From: Comamonas kerstersii
GTDB taxonomy: Bacteria; Pseudomonadota; Gammaproteobacteria; Burkholderiales; Burkholderiaceae_C
Assembly: GCF_008801935.1 (NCBI RefSeq)
Contig: NZ_VZOT01000003.1
Location: forward strand, 62,001-126,000
Direction: 5' to 3'
DNA length: 64,000 bases
Shown here: in pieces, positions 34,446-44,499 of the stretch
How the letters are laid out: every line of letters starts with the position of its first letter
Position numbering within the stretch: the first letter of the stretch is position 1
Position numbers and translations under genes: made by a program
Notes under the pieces: model-generated
What the model was told of the DNA's origin: nothing
The model's database searches: none
What the model saw: only the letters and a program-made list of their open reading frames with translations

Positions 34446-36506
34446 TCAAGCTCCAAAAAGCTCTTGTTTTAATAGCGCCAACTGGTCGCGGATACGGGCC
34501 GCAGCTTCGAATTCCAGGTTCTTGGCACGCTCCAGCATTTCCTTCTCCAGCCGCTTGATTTCCTTGGCCAGTTCCGCTTCGGAGAGCACCTTCCCCGCCG
34601 CATTCGAAGAATGAATTTGCAATTGTTCACTGGCCGAACGTGCACCTTTTTCGCTATAAACCCCATCAATCAGATCTTTCACCCTCTTGACAAGTGCTTT
34701 TGGCGTAATTCCGTTGGCTTCGTTAAACGCCATCTGCTTGGCACGGCGGCGTTCGGTTTCACCAATGGCCTTGCGCATGGACTCGGTGATGCGGTCGGCA
34801 TACAAAATGGCCTTGCCGTGCAGGTTGCGCGCGGCGCGGCCAATCGTCTGAATCAGGCTGCGCTCAGCACGCAGAAAGCCTTCCTTGTCGGCATCCAGAA
34901 TCGCAACCAGTGACACCTCGGGAATATCCAGCCCTTCGCGCAGCAAGTTGATGCCAACGAGCACATCAAACACACCCAAACGCAGGTCTCGGATGATTTC
35001 CACACGCTCCACCGTATCAATGTCTGAGTGCAGATAGCGCACCTTGACGCCGTTTTCGCTCAGGTAGTCTGTCAGCTGCTCGGCCATGCGCTTGGTCAGT
35101 ACTGTGATCAGCACCCGCTCATTTTGTTCCACGCGCAGGCGAATTTCCTGCAGGACATCGTCCACCTGATGGGTAGCCGGACGCACCTCAATCTCAGGGT
35201 CCACCAGCCCGGTGGGGCGCACCACCTGCTCGATCACCTGCCCGGAATGGGTCTTTTCATAGTCAGCAGGCGTGGCCGAGACAAAAATCACCTGGCGCAT
35301 GCGCTGCTCAAACTCTTCAAACTTGAGCGGACGGTTGTCCAGCGCCGAAGGCAGGCGAAAGCCATACTCCACCAGCGTGGTCTTGCGCTGGCGGTCACCG
35401 TTGTACATGGCGTTGAGCTGGCCAATCATCTGGTGGCTTTCGTCCAGAAACATCACGGCATCTTTGGGCAGATAGTCCGTCAGCGTGCTGGGCGGCTCAC
35501 CGGGTGCTGCGCCCGAAAGGTGGCGCGTGTAGTTCTCAATCCCTTTGCAGTGCCCTACTTCGCTGAGCATTTCCAGATCAAAGCGGGTGCGCTGCTCCAG
35601 GCGCTGCGCTTCCACGAGTTTGCCCATGCCTACCAGCTGCTTGACGCGCTCGGACAGCTCCAGCTTGATGGTTTCCACCGCCGCCAGCACCTTGTCACGC
35701 GGCGTCACATAGTGGCTGCTGGGGTAGACGGTAAAGCGCGGAATACTCTGGCGCACACGACCTGTGAGTGGGTCAAACAGCTGCAGGCTGTCCACCTCGT
35801 CATCGAACAGCTCAATGCGCAGGGCCAGCTCGGAGTGTTCCGCCGGGAAGACGTCAATCGTGTCGCCGCGTACACGGAACGTGCCGCGCGAGAAATCCTG
35901 GTCATTGCGCTGGTACTGCATGCGAATGAGCTGGGCAATCACATCGCGCTGGCCCACACGGTCGCCCGTGCGCATGGTCATCACCATCTGGTGGTAGCTC
36001 TCTGGCGCGCCAATACCGTAGATGGCAGAGACCGTGGCCACGATCACCACATCGCGGCGCTCCAGCAGACTCTTGGTGCAGGACAGGCGCATCTGCTCGA
36101 TGTGCTCGTTGATGGCGCTGTCCTTTTCAATGAACAGATCGCGCTGCGGCACATAGGCTTCAGGCTGGTAGTAGTCGTAGTAGCTGACGAAATACTCCAC
36201 AGCGTTCTTGGGAAAGAACTCGCGAAACTCGGAATACAGCTGCGCCGCCAGGGTCTTGTTGGGCGCAAAGACGATGGCAGGCCGCCCCAGGCGCGCAATC
36301 ACATTGGCCATGGTGAAGGTCTTGCCCGAACCCGTCACACCCAGCAGCGTCTGAAAAGCTTCACCGTCCTCCACGCCTTCCACCAGCTTCTCAATGGCTG
36401 CAGGCTGGTCACCCGCTGGCGGGTAAGGCTGGAACAGCTCAAACGGTGAGTCAGGGAAGTGCACAAACTGTCCTGCAGGGGGCTGGTGAATATTTTCGTC
36501 TTGCAT
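34446..36506 (-). CDS. uvrB: Excinuclease ABC subunit B
   Basis: A 686-residue UvrB. Walker A is [18 protein letters not shown]; the beta-hairpin region is [16 protein letters not shown]; helicase motifs include FLDESHQM and later QTIGRAARN; the C-terminal UVR domain ([20 protein letters not shown]) binds UvrC. It verifies DNA damage in nucleotide excision repair. I chose the ATG at 36506 ([10 protein letters not shown]); the frame reaches 36527 and no strong Shine-Dalgarno decides. Divergent from tyrB. No LexA-like CTGT-N8-ACAG box was obvious. Confidence 0.97.
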   Translation of the reverse strand: MQDENIHQPPAGQFVHFPDSPFELFQPYPPAGDQPAAIEKLVEGVEDGEAFQTLLGVTGSGKTFTMANVIARLGRPAIVFAPNKTLAAQLYSEFREFFPKNAVEYFVSYYDYYQPEAYVPQRDLFIEKDSAINEHIEQMRLSCTKSLLERRDVVIVATVSAIYGIGAPESYHQMVMTMRTGDRVGQRDVIAQLIRMQYQRNDQDFSRGTFRVRGDTIDVFPAEHSELALRIELFDDEVDSLQLFDPLTGRVRQSIPRFTVYPSSHYVTPRDKVLAAVETIKLELSERVKQLVGMGKLVEAQRLEQRTRFDLEMLSEVGHCKGIENYTRHLSGAAPGEPPSTLTDYLPKDAVMFLDESHQMIGQLNAMYNGDRQRKTTLVEYGFRLPSALDNRPLKFEEFEQRMRQVIFVSATPADYEKTHSGQVIEQVVRPTGLVDPEIEVRPATHQVDDVLQEIRLRVEQNERVLITVLTKRMAEQLTDYLSENGVKVRYLHSDIDTVERVEIIRDLRLGVFDVLVGINLLREGLDIPEVSLVAILDADKEGFLRAERSLIQTIGRAARNLHGKAILYADRITESMRKAIGETERRRAKQMAFNEANGITPKALVKRVKDLIDGVYSEKGARSASEQLQIHSSNAAGKVLSEAELAKEIKRLEKEMLERAKNLEFEAAARIRDQLALLKQELFGA

Positions 36507-36624
36507 AGTTTCATGACGCAGGCGCATAGAGTGCAGCCAGCGTAAAATGGCGAGCTAACCCTCTAGCCTACCGCAGGTGTTAGCTAAGGGTGGCCCGTTA
36601 GATTTCTACCCTCAAGGACTGTCC

Positions 36625-37821
36625 ATGTCTCTGTTTACCGCCGTCGAAATGGCACCCCGCGACCCCATTCTGGGTCTGAACGAACAATTTGCCGCTGACA
36701 CCAACCCTAACAAGGTGAACCTGGGTGTAGGCGTGTACTTCGACGATAACGGCAAGCTGCCTTTGCTCAAGTGCGTACAGGCTGCTGAAAAGGCCATGAT
36801 GGAAGAGCCCAAGGCTCGCGGCTATCTGCCCATCGACGGGATTGCTGCCTACGACAGCGCCGTCAAGGGCCTGGTTTTTGGCGCTGACTCCGAAGTCGTG
36901 CAATCTGGCCGTGTGGCCACTGTGCAGGCCATCGGCGGCACAGGCGGCCTGAAGATCGGTGCCGACTTCCTGAAGAAGCTCAGCCCCAACGCCAAGGTGC
37001 TGATCTCCAACCCCAGCTGGGAAAACCACCGCGCCATCTTCCAGAACGCTGGCTTCGAAGTGGGCACCTATTCCTACTACGACGCAGCCACCCGCTCGAT
37101 CAACTTTGACGGCATGCTGGCTGACCTGAACGCCGCTGCTGCTGGCACCATCGTGGTGCTGCACGCCTGCTGCCACAACCCCACCGGCTACGACATCACT
37201 GCCGAGCAGTGGGAACAGGTGATTGCCGTGGTCAAGGCCAAGGGCCTGGTCGCATTCCTGGACATGGCTTACCAGGGCTTTGGCCACGGTATTGCCGAAG
37301 ACGGCGCCGTGATCGGCAAGTTCGTGGCTGCAGGCCTGAACATCTTTGTGTCGACTTCCTTCTCCAAGAGCTTCAGCCTGTACGGCGAACGCGTGGGTGC
37401 CCTGTCCGTGGTGGCCAACGACAAGGAAGAAGCTGCCCGCGTGCTGTCGCAGCTGAAGATCGTGATCCGCACCAACTACTCCAACCCTCCTACACACGGC
37501 GGTGCTGTGGTGGCTGCGGTGCTGAACAACGCCGAGCTGCGCGCTCTGTGGGAAGAAGAGCTGGCTGGCATGCGCGTGCGCATCAAGGAAATGCGCCAGA
37601 AGCTGGTGGACGGCCTGAAGGCTGCTGGCGTGCAGCAGGACATGAGCTTCATCACCACCCAGATCGGCATGTTCTCATACTCCGGCCTGTCCAAGGAACA
37701 GATGATCCGTCTGCGCTCCGAGTTTGGCGTGTACGGCACTGACACTGGCCGTATGTGCGTGGCTGCGCTCAACAGCAAGAACATTGACCACGTGTGCAAG
37801 GCGATTGCCGCTGTGATCTAA
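36625..37821 (+). CDS. tyrB: Aromatic/aspartate aminotransferase (TyrB/AspC family)
   Basis: A 398-residue fold-type I aminotransferase. The PLP lysine is in STSFSKSFSLYGERVGAL, and HACCHNPTGYDIT plus the C-terminal Arg region (DTGRMCVAALN) are those of the class Ia enzymes. It transfers amino groups between aromatic amino acids or aspartate and 2-oxoglutarate; sequence does not separate the two. AAGGA before the ATG at 36625 supports this start over 36577. A terminator follows 50 bases after the stop. Confidence 0.93.
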   Translation: MSLFTAVEMAPRDPILGLNEQFAADTNPNKVNLGVGVYFDDNGKLPLLKCVQAAEKAMMEEPKARGYLPIDGIAAYDSAVKGLVFGADSEVVQSGRVATVQAIGGTGGLKIGADFLKKLSPNAKVLISNPSWENHRAIFQNAGFEVGTYSYYDAATRSINFDGMLADLNAAAAGTIVVLHACCHNPTGYDITAEQWEQVIAVVKAKGLVAFLDMAYQGFGHGIAEDGAVIGKFVAAGLNIFVSTSFSKSFSLYGERVGALSVVANDKEEAARVLSQLKIVIRTNYSNPPTHGGAVVAAVLNNAELRALWEEELAGMRVRIKEMRQKLVDGLKAAGVQQDMSFITTQIGMFSYSGLSKEQMIRLRSEFGVYGTDTGRMCVAALNSKNIDHVCKAIAAVI

Positions 37822-37871
37822 GTCTGTGAACGCCATGCCGCGCCCTCAAAGCCCGGCATGCAGCGCACACC

Positions 37872-37905
37872 AAAAAGGCAAGGTGATTCTCACCTTGCCT
37901 TTTTT
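37872..37905 (+). terminator. Intrinsic terminator after tyrB
   Basis: Stem AAAAAGGCAAGGTGA / TCACCTTGCCTTTTT with a 3-nt loop and a T-run. Confidence 0.9.
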
Positions 37906-37948
37906 CATGGCTGCTACCTGCCGCTACAAACAGGTAAATCTAAAAAAA

Positions 37949-38025
37949 TAGCTTCCAGCGCTTGTAAATCAATGATTTCAGATAGTTTTATATCTGAAAC
38001 ATTGGAAATTCAAGCGCTGGCAGCT
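37949..38025. repeat. Nested dyad repeat, copy 2
   Basis: Outer arms AGCTTCCAGCGCTTG and CAAGCGCTGGCAGCT enclose TTTCAGATA-N6-TATCTGAAA. Lies between convergent tyrB and yebC. The inner arm is shared with copies 1 and 3. Confidence 0.8.
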
Positions 38026-38052
38026 CTCTTTTTTATAAAACAGCACCCAAAA

Positions 38053-38075
38053 CAAAGGCTGCCGAAGCAGCCTTG
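38053..38075 (-). terminator. Probable terminator of yebC
   Basis: Stem AAGGCTGC-CGAA-GCAGCCTT followed on the minus strand by TTGTTTTGGG. It starts 37 bases after the yebC stop. Confidence 0.6.
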
Positions 38076-38111
38076 TTGCCGTGCATCGCCATGGCTGGCG
38101 AGGCTGCGCAA

Positions 38112-38816
38112 TCAGTCAATCAGACCGACGAAGACGTTCTGCACGTCATCATCATTGTCCAGACCGGCCAGGAAGGCCTGCACTTCTTCCTGCTGCTCGG
38201 CAGACAGGCTGGACATGCTCACAGGGTTCTTGGCCTTGTAGCCCAGCTTGGCCGACAGCACCTTGATGCCATGCGCAGGCAGGGCTTTGGACACTGCGTC
38301 CAGATCGGTAGGCTCGGTGATGAACAGGGTCACGCCCTCTTCGTCGCCCGCTTCAAAGTCTTGTGCACCGGCTTCGATGGCGGCCAGTTCGGGGTCGGCA
38401 CCGTTTTCGGCTTCGCCTTCAATCATGCCCACGTGGTCAAAATCCCAGGCCACGGCCGTCATCTGGCCCTTGCGGAAGCACACGCGCATATTGGGAGCGG
38501 TACGGTTGGGGTTGTCGGTCAGACACTCCACCATCACGGGCACGCGATGGGGGGCATAGCCTTCAAAAATCACGCTGGAGTAGTTAACCGCATCAGCGCC
38601 TGCACCCGAGCCTTTTTTGATGGCACGGTCCAGCGTGTCCTTGGGCATGGAAGCCTTGCGCGCTGCTTCAATGGCCATGCGCAGGCGCGAATTGCCTGTG
38701 GGGTCGCCTCCGCCCAGACGGGCTGCGACCGTAATTTCCTTGACCAGTTTGCCAAACAGCTTGCCTTTGGCATCCGCAACCAGGGCCTTGCCCTTGGCTT
38801 TCCATTGCGCTCCCAT
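38112..38816 (-). CDS. yebC: YebC/PmpR-family protein
   Basis: A 234-residue YebC-family protein with the N-terminal helical domain ([40 protein letters not shown]) and the characteristic [17 protein letters not shown]. The family includes transcription regulators (PmpR) and, as shown recently for some members, translation factors that relieve stalling at proline stretches; which applies here is open. The ATG at 38816 has AAAGG upstream; the frame runs to 39059 in the opposite direction of the next gene. A 20-base AT-rich gap separates divergent promoters. Confidence 0.93.
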   Translation of the reverse strand: MGAQWKAKGKALVADAKGKLFGKLVKEITVAARLGGGDPTGNSRLRMAIEAARKASMPKDTLDRAIKKGSGAGADAVNYSSVIFEGYAPHRVPVMVECLTDNPNRTAPNMRVCFRKGQMTAVAWDFDHVGMIEGEAENGADPELAAIEAGAQDFEAGDEEGVTLFITEPTDLDAVSKALPAHGIKVLSAKLGYKAKNPVSMSSLSAEQQEEVQAFLAGLDNDDDVQNVFVGLID

Positions 38817-38986
38817 ACGGGGCCTTTCTCGAAAAAGAACAAAAAAACCGCACGAGCAGTGCGGCATAGAATGCTTCGATTTATACACCTGCACCATAGG
38901 CCACAGCGCCAGCATTGCCAAGTTTTTTGACGACTCAGGCGCTGTTCTTGCGTGTTCGCAAAGTTTTGATGAGGAGACATTCGCCC

Positions 38987-40111
38987 ATGGCCACCCCCAG
39001 CTTTTTGCGCACCACCCCCGCCCTGTTCTGTGCTGCCCTGCTGCAGCTTGGCAGCGCACACGCCCTGCAAGTGCAGCCCGAAGTGGTCGCCCAGGGATTG
39101 CAGCGCCCCTGGGCCGTAGCCTTTTTGCCCGATGGCAAATTCCTCGTCACCGAGCGCCCCGGCCGCCTGCGCACCATCACCCCCGATGGCACGCTGGGCG
39201 CACCCATTCAGGGCCTGCCCGCCATTGCCGTGGGCGGCCAGGGTGGTCTGCTGGATGTGGTGCTGGACAGTGACTTTGCCCGCAACCGCACGCTGTACTT
39301 CTGCTTTGCCGAGCCAGGGCTGAACGGCAGCAACAGCACGGCGCTGGCCAAGGCGCAGCTGTCACCAGACGAAACGCAGCTGGAAAGCGTTCAGACCATC
39401 TTCAGCCAGCAACCGAAGAAAGCCAGCCAGCTGCACTTTGGCTGCCGCATCGTAGAGCGGCCCGATGGCACGCTGCTGCTCACACTGGGCGAGCGCTCTT
39501 TCTTCAAGGAAGAAGCGCAGAACCTGCAAAGCCACCTGGGCAAGATCGTGCGCATTCACAAGGATGGCAGCGCGCCCCCGGACAACCCCTTTGTGGGCCG
39601 CAGCGATGCCCTGCCTGAAATCTGGAGCTACGGCCACCGCAGCCCACAGGGCGCAGCACTGGCACCGGACGGCAGCTTCTGGATGAATGAGCACGGCCCG
39701 CAGGGTGGCGACGAAATCAACCGCCCTGAGCCCGGCAAGAACTACGGCTGGCCCGTGATTACCTATGGTGAGAACTACGGCGGCGGCAAGATTGGTGCAG
39801 GCATCACGCACAGGGAAGGCATGGAGCAGCCCGCACACCAGTGGACGCCGTCGATTGCCGTTTCTGGCATGACCTTTATCACCTCAGACCGCTACCCTGA
39901 ATGGAAAGGCCAGATGGTGGTCGGCGCACTGCGCGCCAAGCGGCTGGAGCGTATTACGCTGGATGGTGACAAGGTGGTGAAGACCGAACACCTGCTGCCC
40001 AACCTCGGCCAGCGTGTGCGTGATGTGCGCCAGGGGCCAGACGGCTGGCTGTATGTGCTGACCGATGAAAGCAAAGGGCAGCTGTTGCGCTTGCGCACGC
40101 CCGCGCCTTAA
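38987..40111 (+). CDS. PQQ-dependent aldose sugar dehydrogenase (YliI/Asd family)
   Basis: A 374-residue periplasmic protein with a signal peptide (ending near HALQ) and the six-bladed beta-propeller of soluble glucose/aldose dehydrogenases: [35 protein letters not shown], the catalytic-His region [25 protein letters not shown] and [12 protein letters not shown], and the C-terminal [17 protein letters not shown]. It oxidises aldoses to lactones in the periplasm with PQQ; no PQQ synthesis genes are in the window. The ATG at 38987 follows GAGGAG ten bases upstream; 38915 is also open. Confidence 0.9.
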   Translation: MATPSFLRTTPALFCAALLQLGSAHALQVQPEVVAQGLQRPWAVAFLPDGKFLVTERPGRLRTITPDGTLGAPIQGLPAIAVGGQGGLLDVVLDSDFARNRTLYFCFAEPGLNGSNSTALAKAQLSPDETQLESVQTIFSQQPKKASQLHFGCRIVERPDGTLLLTLGERSFFKEEAQNLQSHLGKIVRIHKDGSAPPDNPFVGRSDALPEIWSYGHRSPQGAALAPDGSFWMNEHGPQGGDEINRPEPGKNYGWPVITYGENYGGGKIGAGITHREGMEQPAHQWTPSIAVSGMTFITSDRYPEWKGQMVVGALRAKRLERITLDGDKVVKTEHLLPNLGQRVRDVRQGPDGWLYVLTDESKGQLLRLRTPAP

Positions 40112-40135
40112 GCGGCAAGCTTTGCGCCTTAGAGC

Positions 40136-40262
40136 TGCTAACACTACCCAGCAAACCGCAGGTTTGCGTTTGAGACGAGGCCGGGCCGCGCAGGCGCGAA
40201 GCCGCAGGCAGCACAAGGCGTACGACAAGGCTTCGCAACGACGTATCAAAGGTTGTGTAAGC
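40136..40262. other. Structured intergenic sequence downstream of sugar dehydrogenase gene
   Basis: It contains a perfect hairpin GCAAACC-GCA-GGTTTGC (40151-40167) and a GC-rich dyad GCGAAGCC (40196-40203) / GGCTTCGC (40229-40236) nested within TTTGAGACG ... CGTATCAAA. No reading frame is convincing. It lies between convergent genes and may terminate transcription. Confidence 0.45.
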
Positions 40263-40267
40263 GGGTC

Positions 40268-42622
40268 TTATGACAGGTGCACCACGCCTTGACGCAACAA
40301 AGCTTCTGCCTGCACCGCGGTAACGGGGCGGCTGAGAAAATAGCCCTGCGCCACATCACAGCCAGCGGTCTTGAGGTAGACCAGCTGGTCTTTCAGTTCC
40401 ACCCCTTCTGCCACCACCTGCATGCGCAGGTTGTGCGCCAGCGTGATGATGGATGTCACCAGCACACCGGCCTCTGTGCTGGTGCGCAATTCATTGACGA
40501 ATGATTTATCCAGCTTGATGGTGTTGATGGGCAGGTTGCGGATCTGGCTCAGGCTGGAAAAGCCGGTCCCGAAATCATCCAGCGCAATCCTCACCCCTAT
40601 GTGCTGTAACTGCGCCAGCACACGTGCAGCAATGCCTGCGGGCTCTACCAGACAGCTTTCCGTGATTTCGATCTGGATATCCGAGGTTCTTACGCCGTAG
40701 TGCTGCAGCCAGGTGGTCAGCCGCACGGGAAAGCCACTGTCAGCCAGCTGCAGGGGGGACACATTGAATGCCACAGGCACCAGATCCAGCCCTTGCATGC
40801 GCCAGGCGGCAATCTGGCGGCAGCAGGCCTGCATGACCCAGTCGCCCAGTGCCTGCACATGCCCATGTGCCTCAGCCAGTGGCACAAAATCGCCGGGGTA
40901 AATCAGGCCAAGCTCCGGGTGCTGCCAGCGCACCAGTGCTTCAAAACTGTCGATGGAGCAGTCATCCAGCCGCACTTTGGGCTGGAAATGCAGCACCAGC
41001 TGCTCACTGGCAATGGCCTGCGGCAGCTGGCGTGTCAGGCGCAGACTGCGCTCCGTATCCAGCTCCGGCAGGCGATCGTAGAAAGTAAAGCGGTTGCGCC
41101 CTGCTTTCTTGGAGGCGTACATGGCGGCATCCGCATGGCGGCACAGCACCTCCACATCATGGCCATCGCGCGGGAACAAAGCGATGCCCATGCTAGGCGA
41201 GGTATGTATGGGCGCAGCATCCAGCCCCTCATAAGGGGCAGCCAGGGCTGCCACCAGCTTGCTGGCTAGCGCCTCCACGTCTTCCATTCGCTCCAGCGCC
41301 GTCACCAGCACCGCAAACTCATCCCCACCCATGCGGGCAATCACGTCAGAGCTTCTGAGGATGCTGCGCAAGCGCTGGGCCACGGCCTGCAGCAAGGCAT
41401 CGCCCACATGGTGCCCAAAGGAATCATTGATCTGCTTGAAACGGTCCATGTCCAGATACAGCAGCGCATAGTGCTTGCGGCTGCGCCGGGCCAAGGCCAG
41501 GTGACTGGAAACCAGCTCATGAAACATGCGCCGGTTGTGCAGCCCTGTCAGATGGTCACTAGAGGCCAGATCCAGCGCCCTTTGCTTTTCCTGCTCCAGC
41601 TGTGCAATCAGCGTCTGCTTGTCGTGGTCTGCCCTGGCCAGCGCTTCATAAAGATGCTGCTTGCGCTGCAAGGTACGCAGCACGGCAATGGTGGCCATGA
41701 TGGCCATCAGCGACACCGCCGCCAGCAGCCATCTGGTGCCTGTGACATGCTCTTGCTGTGCTGCGCGAATTTCCGCCCACTCCCGGCTCGCCACCACCGT
41801 CAAAGGCACATCGGCAACGCGATGGAATTTGGCCAGACGCATATCACCTGCGCCCAGCGCCAGATTGATTTCTCCAGAGCGCTCCTGCAAGCGCGCCACT
41901 GCGGAGAGTTGCTGCACGGGCTGCGCCAGCAGGCCGCCACCGGCCAGCGCTGCCACCACGCTGCCATCCTGCGCCACCAGGTGCAGCATGCCGCTGCTGC
42001 CGAGATCCATGTCCCGGTACAGCCGCAGAAAGTAGCCCATGTCCATATGCAGCACCAGCAAGGCCTGCAATACATCATCTGGCCCGTGCAGGCACAGCAG
42101 CAAAGGCACTTGCAGCACATGCGGCGGCTGTATCGCAGGCGCGGCTTCTGGCTGCAGCACACGGACCTGCGGACATGCATGCTGCTGTGCCTGCAAACTG
42201 TGCAGCAGCGCGGCGCTGATCTCAGCACCAGCCAGATGCTGGCCATCAGCGCTGTACAAGGCGTGGCGCAGAAAAACGCGGTCACGCTGCAGCATTTGCT
42301 CCAGCTGCTGCTGCCAGCCGCGTTGCCCCCATAAGCCCTGCTGCGCCACAGCAGCTGCCAGCTGCGCTTTTTCCACCACCTGGCGCAGGTTCTCAGCCAC
42401 GATGGCAGCCATGCCCGCCTGCTTCATGCGTGCGGCCTGGTCCACCTGCCGCGCCTGTGTCTGCCAGTGCTGGCTGCTAAACCACCAGAGCAGCAACAAA
42501 ATGGCCATGACCGTGCCCACAATGGCCGCATGCAATGGTTGCCAGCCTTGCAACCAGCGACGCCAGAACACACAAGAAACAGGCAATTGAGGAGTTGGCG
42601 AAAGCACAGCGGCAGCACACAT
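40268..42622 (-). CDS. Membrane-bound GGDEF-EAL protein (c-di-GMP turnover)
   Basis: A 784-residue protein: a membrane helix near 35-50, a periplasmic sensor region (about 55-310), a second helix near 315-330 (WLLAAVSLMAIMATIAVL), a GGDEF domain with intact GGDEF in RMGGDEFAVLVTAL, and an EAL domain with EALVRW, NVSPLQLADSGF, ITESCLVEP, DDFGTGFSSL and VVAEGVE. All EAL catalytic positions I can check are kept, so phosphodiesterase activity is likely; the GGDEF may make c-di-GMP or act as a GTP sensor. The signal is unknown. It lies alone between two structured intergenic regions. Confidence 0.93.
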   Translation of the reverse strand: MCAAAVLSPTPQLPVSCVFWRRWLQGWQPLHAAIVGTVMAILLLLWWFSSQHWQTQARQVDQAARMKQAGMAAIVAENLRQVVEKAQLAAAVAQQGLWGQRGWQQQLEQMLQRDRVFLRHALYSADGQHLAGAEISAALLHSLQAQQHACPQVRVLQPEAAPAIQPPHVLQVPLLLCLHGPDDVLQALLVLHMDMGYFLRLYRDMDLGSSGMLHLVAQDGSVVAALAGGGLLAQPVQQLSAVARLQERSGEINLALGAGDMRLAKFHRVADVPLTVVASREWAEIRAAQQEHVTGTRWLLAAVSLMAIMATIAVLRTLQRKQHLYEALARADHDKQTLIAQLEQEKQRALDLASSDHLTGLHNRRMFHELVSSHLALARRSRKHYALLYLDMDRFKQINDSFGHHVGDALLQAVAQRLRSILRSSDVIARMGGDEFAVLVTALERMEDVEALASKLVAALAAPYEGLDAAPIHTSPSMGIALFPRDGHDVEVLCRHADAAMYASKKAGRNRFTFYDRLPELDTERSLRLTRQLPQAIASEQLVLHFQPKVRLDDCSIDSFEALVRWQHPELGLIYPGDFVPLAEAHGHVQALGDWVMQACCRQIAAWRMQGLDLVPVAFNVSPLQLADSGFPVRLTTWLQHYGVRTSDIQIEITESCLVEPAGIAARVLAQLQHIGVRIALDDFGTGFSSLSQIRNLPINTIKLDKSFVNELRTSTEAGVLVTSIITLAHNLRMQVVAEGVELKDQLVYLKTAGCDVAQGYFLSRPVTAVQAEALLRQGVVHLS

Positions 42623-42786
42623 GGCAAGAACTCAAAGGAGTTCTACATTCTGTTACCGCGCAGTGACAAGGCTGTGACACAACGCCAAAGGCTAGGCCCG
42701 TCACCGCCTCAGGCCGCTACCGTGCACGAAAAGGCAAGATATCCGCTTCACTTCCGCAAGCGGGAGAGGGGGTAAATACAAAATCC

Positions 42787-42834
42787 ATAGCTACCAGTGC
42801 TTGATACATGGGCGCTACAGCCATATTTCATGAA
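42787..42834. repeat. Degenerate dyad repeat, copy 6
   Basis: ATAGCTACCAGTGCTTG and GGGCGCTACAGCCAT are the outer ends of the intergenic repeat; the centre is only about 15 bases. Confidence 0.5.
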
Positions 42835-42847
42835 GCACCCAACGACA

Positions 42848-43200
42848 GGTGCTCCCCCCACTCCCTTCTACCTGCGCCGAGGCGCACAGCCTGTGGGGTG
42901 GCGTGTGCGCAGCAAGACGCGGGCGCAGCGCACACGCTTCGTAGACTGACTCGCCGCAGCTGTCTGTGCGCAACGACAAAGGCGTGCAGCGAGTTCTGCG
43001 GCGCACCCCACAGGCGAGCACCGCAGGTTACCCGCAGCGAATGCGAAGGGTCGCAGGTAACAGAGTCGCCTTTCTTTTACTCTCCACTCACATTGCTCCG
43101 CCATATGAGTTCCGCCCCACACAAGCGTGAAGATTCCTTTTCTTTGGCAAGGCAAAGAAAAGGAAATCGGCTGTCGGGGCGAAACCCGACCCCCTTCGGC
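42848..43200. other. Highly structured GC-rich intergenic block
   Basis: No gene is seen from 42623 to 43248. Stems found: an outer 11-bp pair CCTGTGGGGTG (42890-42900) / CACCCCACAGG (43004-43014); directly inside it GCGTGTGCGC (42901-42910) / GCGCACACGC (42928-42937) and CGCCGCAG (42952-42959) / CTGCGGCG (42996-43003), together a three-way junction. Further 3' are GTTACCCGC/GCAGGTAAC (43027-43061) and a perfect CCTTTTCTTTG-6-CAAAGAAAAGG (43136-43163), then GTCGGGG...CCCGAC. It could be a folded RNA, a dead non-autonomous element, or a repeat family of the genus. Confidence 0.55.
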
Positions 43201-43248
43201 AAGCCAAGCATGCCACCCCCAACAAGCCCACCAAGCTCTATCGCACGC

Positions 43249-44478
43249 TCACCCAAAAAACCAATACGTGACCCCAATCGCCGCTACCACCCCCGCCAGC
43301 TCTGCCAGCAGCGCACAAGGCACTGCATGGCGGGCCTTCTGAATGCCTACTGCGCCAAAGTACACCGCCAGCACATAAAAGGTGGTTTCGGTACTGCCTT
43401 GAATGGTGGCGGCAGCCAGCGCGGCAAAACTGTCCACACCCTGGCTTTGCATGGTTTCAATCAGCATGGCGCGGGCGGCGCTGCCGGAAAAGGGTTTGAC
43501 AAGGGCCGTGGGCAACGCATCCACAAAGCGGCCATCCATGCCCAGCAGGTGGACGCACCAGCGAATGGCGTCCAGCACATAGTCCAGCGCGCCCGAGGCG
43601 CGAAATACCCCCACGGCGCAGAGCATGGCGACCAGGTACGGCAGCAGGCCCTTGGCCACATCAAAGCCTTCTTTGGCGCCTGCCACAAAGCTGTCATACA
43701 CCGGCACCTTCTTGTACGCACCCATGCAGACAAACAGCAGAATCAAAGCAAACAGCGTGAAGTTACCCAGCAAGGATGACAGCGAAGCCAGCGCCGCCGC
43801 ACTGAGCGTGGTCAGCAGCGCCATGAACGCCGCCAGGCCCAGCGCCACAGGCAGCAGATAGGCCAGTACCACGGGGCTAAAAATGGGTAGCCGCTGCACC
43901 AGTGCCACGGACAGCAGCCCGACCAACGTAGAAGCCGACGTAGCCAGCAAGATGGGCAGAAACACCAGAGTGGGGTCTGCCGCGCCCTGCTGCATGCGGT
44001 ACATAAAGATGGTGACGGGCAGCAGCGTGAGCGATGAGGCGTTGAGCACCAAGAACAGAATCTGCGCGTTGGTGGCAGTGTCAGGCTTGGGGTTGAGCTC
44101 CTGCAGCGCCTTCATGGCTTTGAGGCCCATGGGCGTGGCGGCGTTGTCCAGCCCCAGGCCATTGGCAGCAAAGTTCAGGGTGATGAGGCCCAGCGCCGGG
44201 TGGCCGCGTGGCACTTCAGGCATGAGCTTGGCAAACAGCGGCCCCAGCACCTTGCCCAGCCACTGCACCACACCTGCTTCTTCGGCAATGCGCAAAAAGC
44301 CCAGCCACAGAGTGAGCGTGCCAAACAGCAGCACCATGACCTCGACCGAGAGCTTGGCCATGGCAAACAGTGCCTGCACCATCTGTGCAAACACTTGTGG
44401 CTGCCCGCCCACCAGCCATTGGGCCAGTGCCGCGATGGCAGCCACGATAAAAAAGCCCAACCAGAGGATGTTGAGCAT
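43249..44478 (-). CDS. SpmA/SpmB-like fusion, nucleoside-recognition membrane protein
   Basis: A 409-residue polytopic protein that joins both halves of the SpmA/SpmB pair: the first Gate/nucleoside-recognition domain (TLWLGFLRIAEEAGVVQWLG, TLNFAANGLGLDNAATPMGL) and the second (FVAGAKEGFDVAKGLLPYLV, GSTETTFYVLAVYFGAVGI). About ten membrane helices. The family name comes from spore maturation proteins of Bacillus, but the fused form is common in non-spore-formers with unknown cargo. It lies 21 bases after rpiA on the same strand, probably cotranscribed. Confidence 0.9.
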   Translation of the reverse strand: MLNILWLGFFIVAAIAALAQWLVGGQPQVFAQMVQALFAMAKLSVEVMVLLFGTLTLWLGFLRIAEEAGVVQWLGKVLGPLFAKLMPEVPRGHPALGLITLNFAANGLGLDNAATPMGLKAMKALQELNPKPDTATNAQILFLVLNASSLTLLPVTIFMYRMQQGAADPTLVFLPILLATSASTLVGLLSVALVQRLPIFSPVVLAYLLPVALGLAAFMALLTTLSAAALASLSSLLGNFTLFALILLFVCMGAYKKVPVYDSFVAGAKEGFDVAKGLLPYLVAMLCAVGVFRASGALDYVLDAIRWCVHLLGMDGRFVDALPTALVKPFSGSAARAMLIETMQSQGVDSFAALAAATIQGSTETTFYVLAVYFGAVGIQKARHAVPCALLAELAGVVAAIGVTYWFFG

Positions 44479-44499
44479 GGCTTACTTAGGAAGCGGTGA

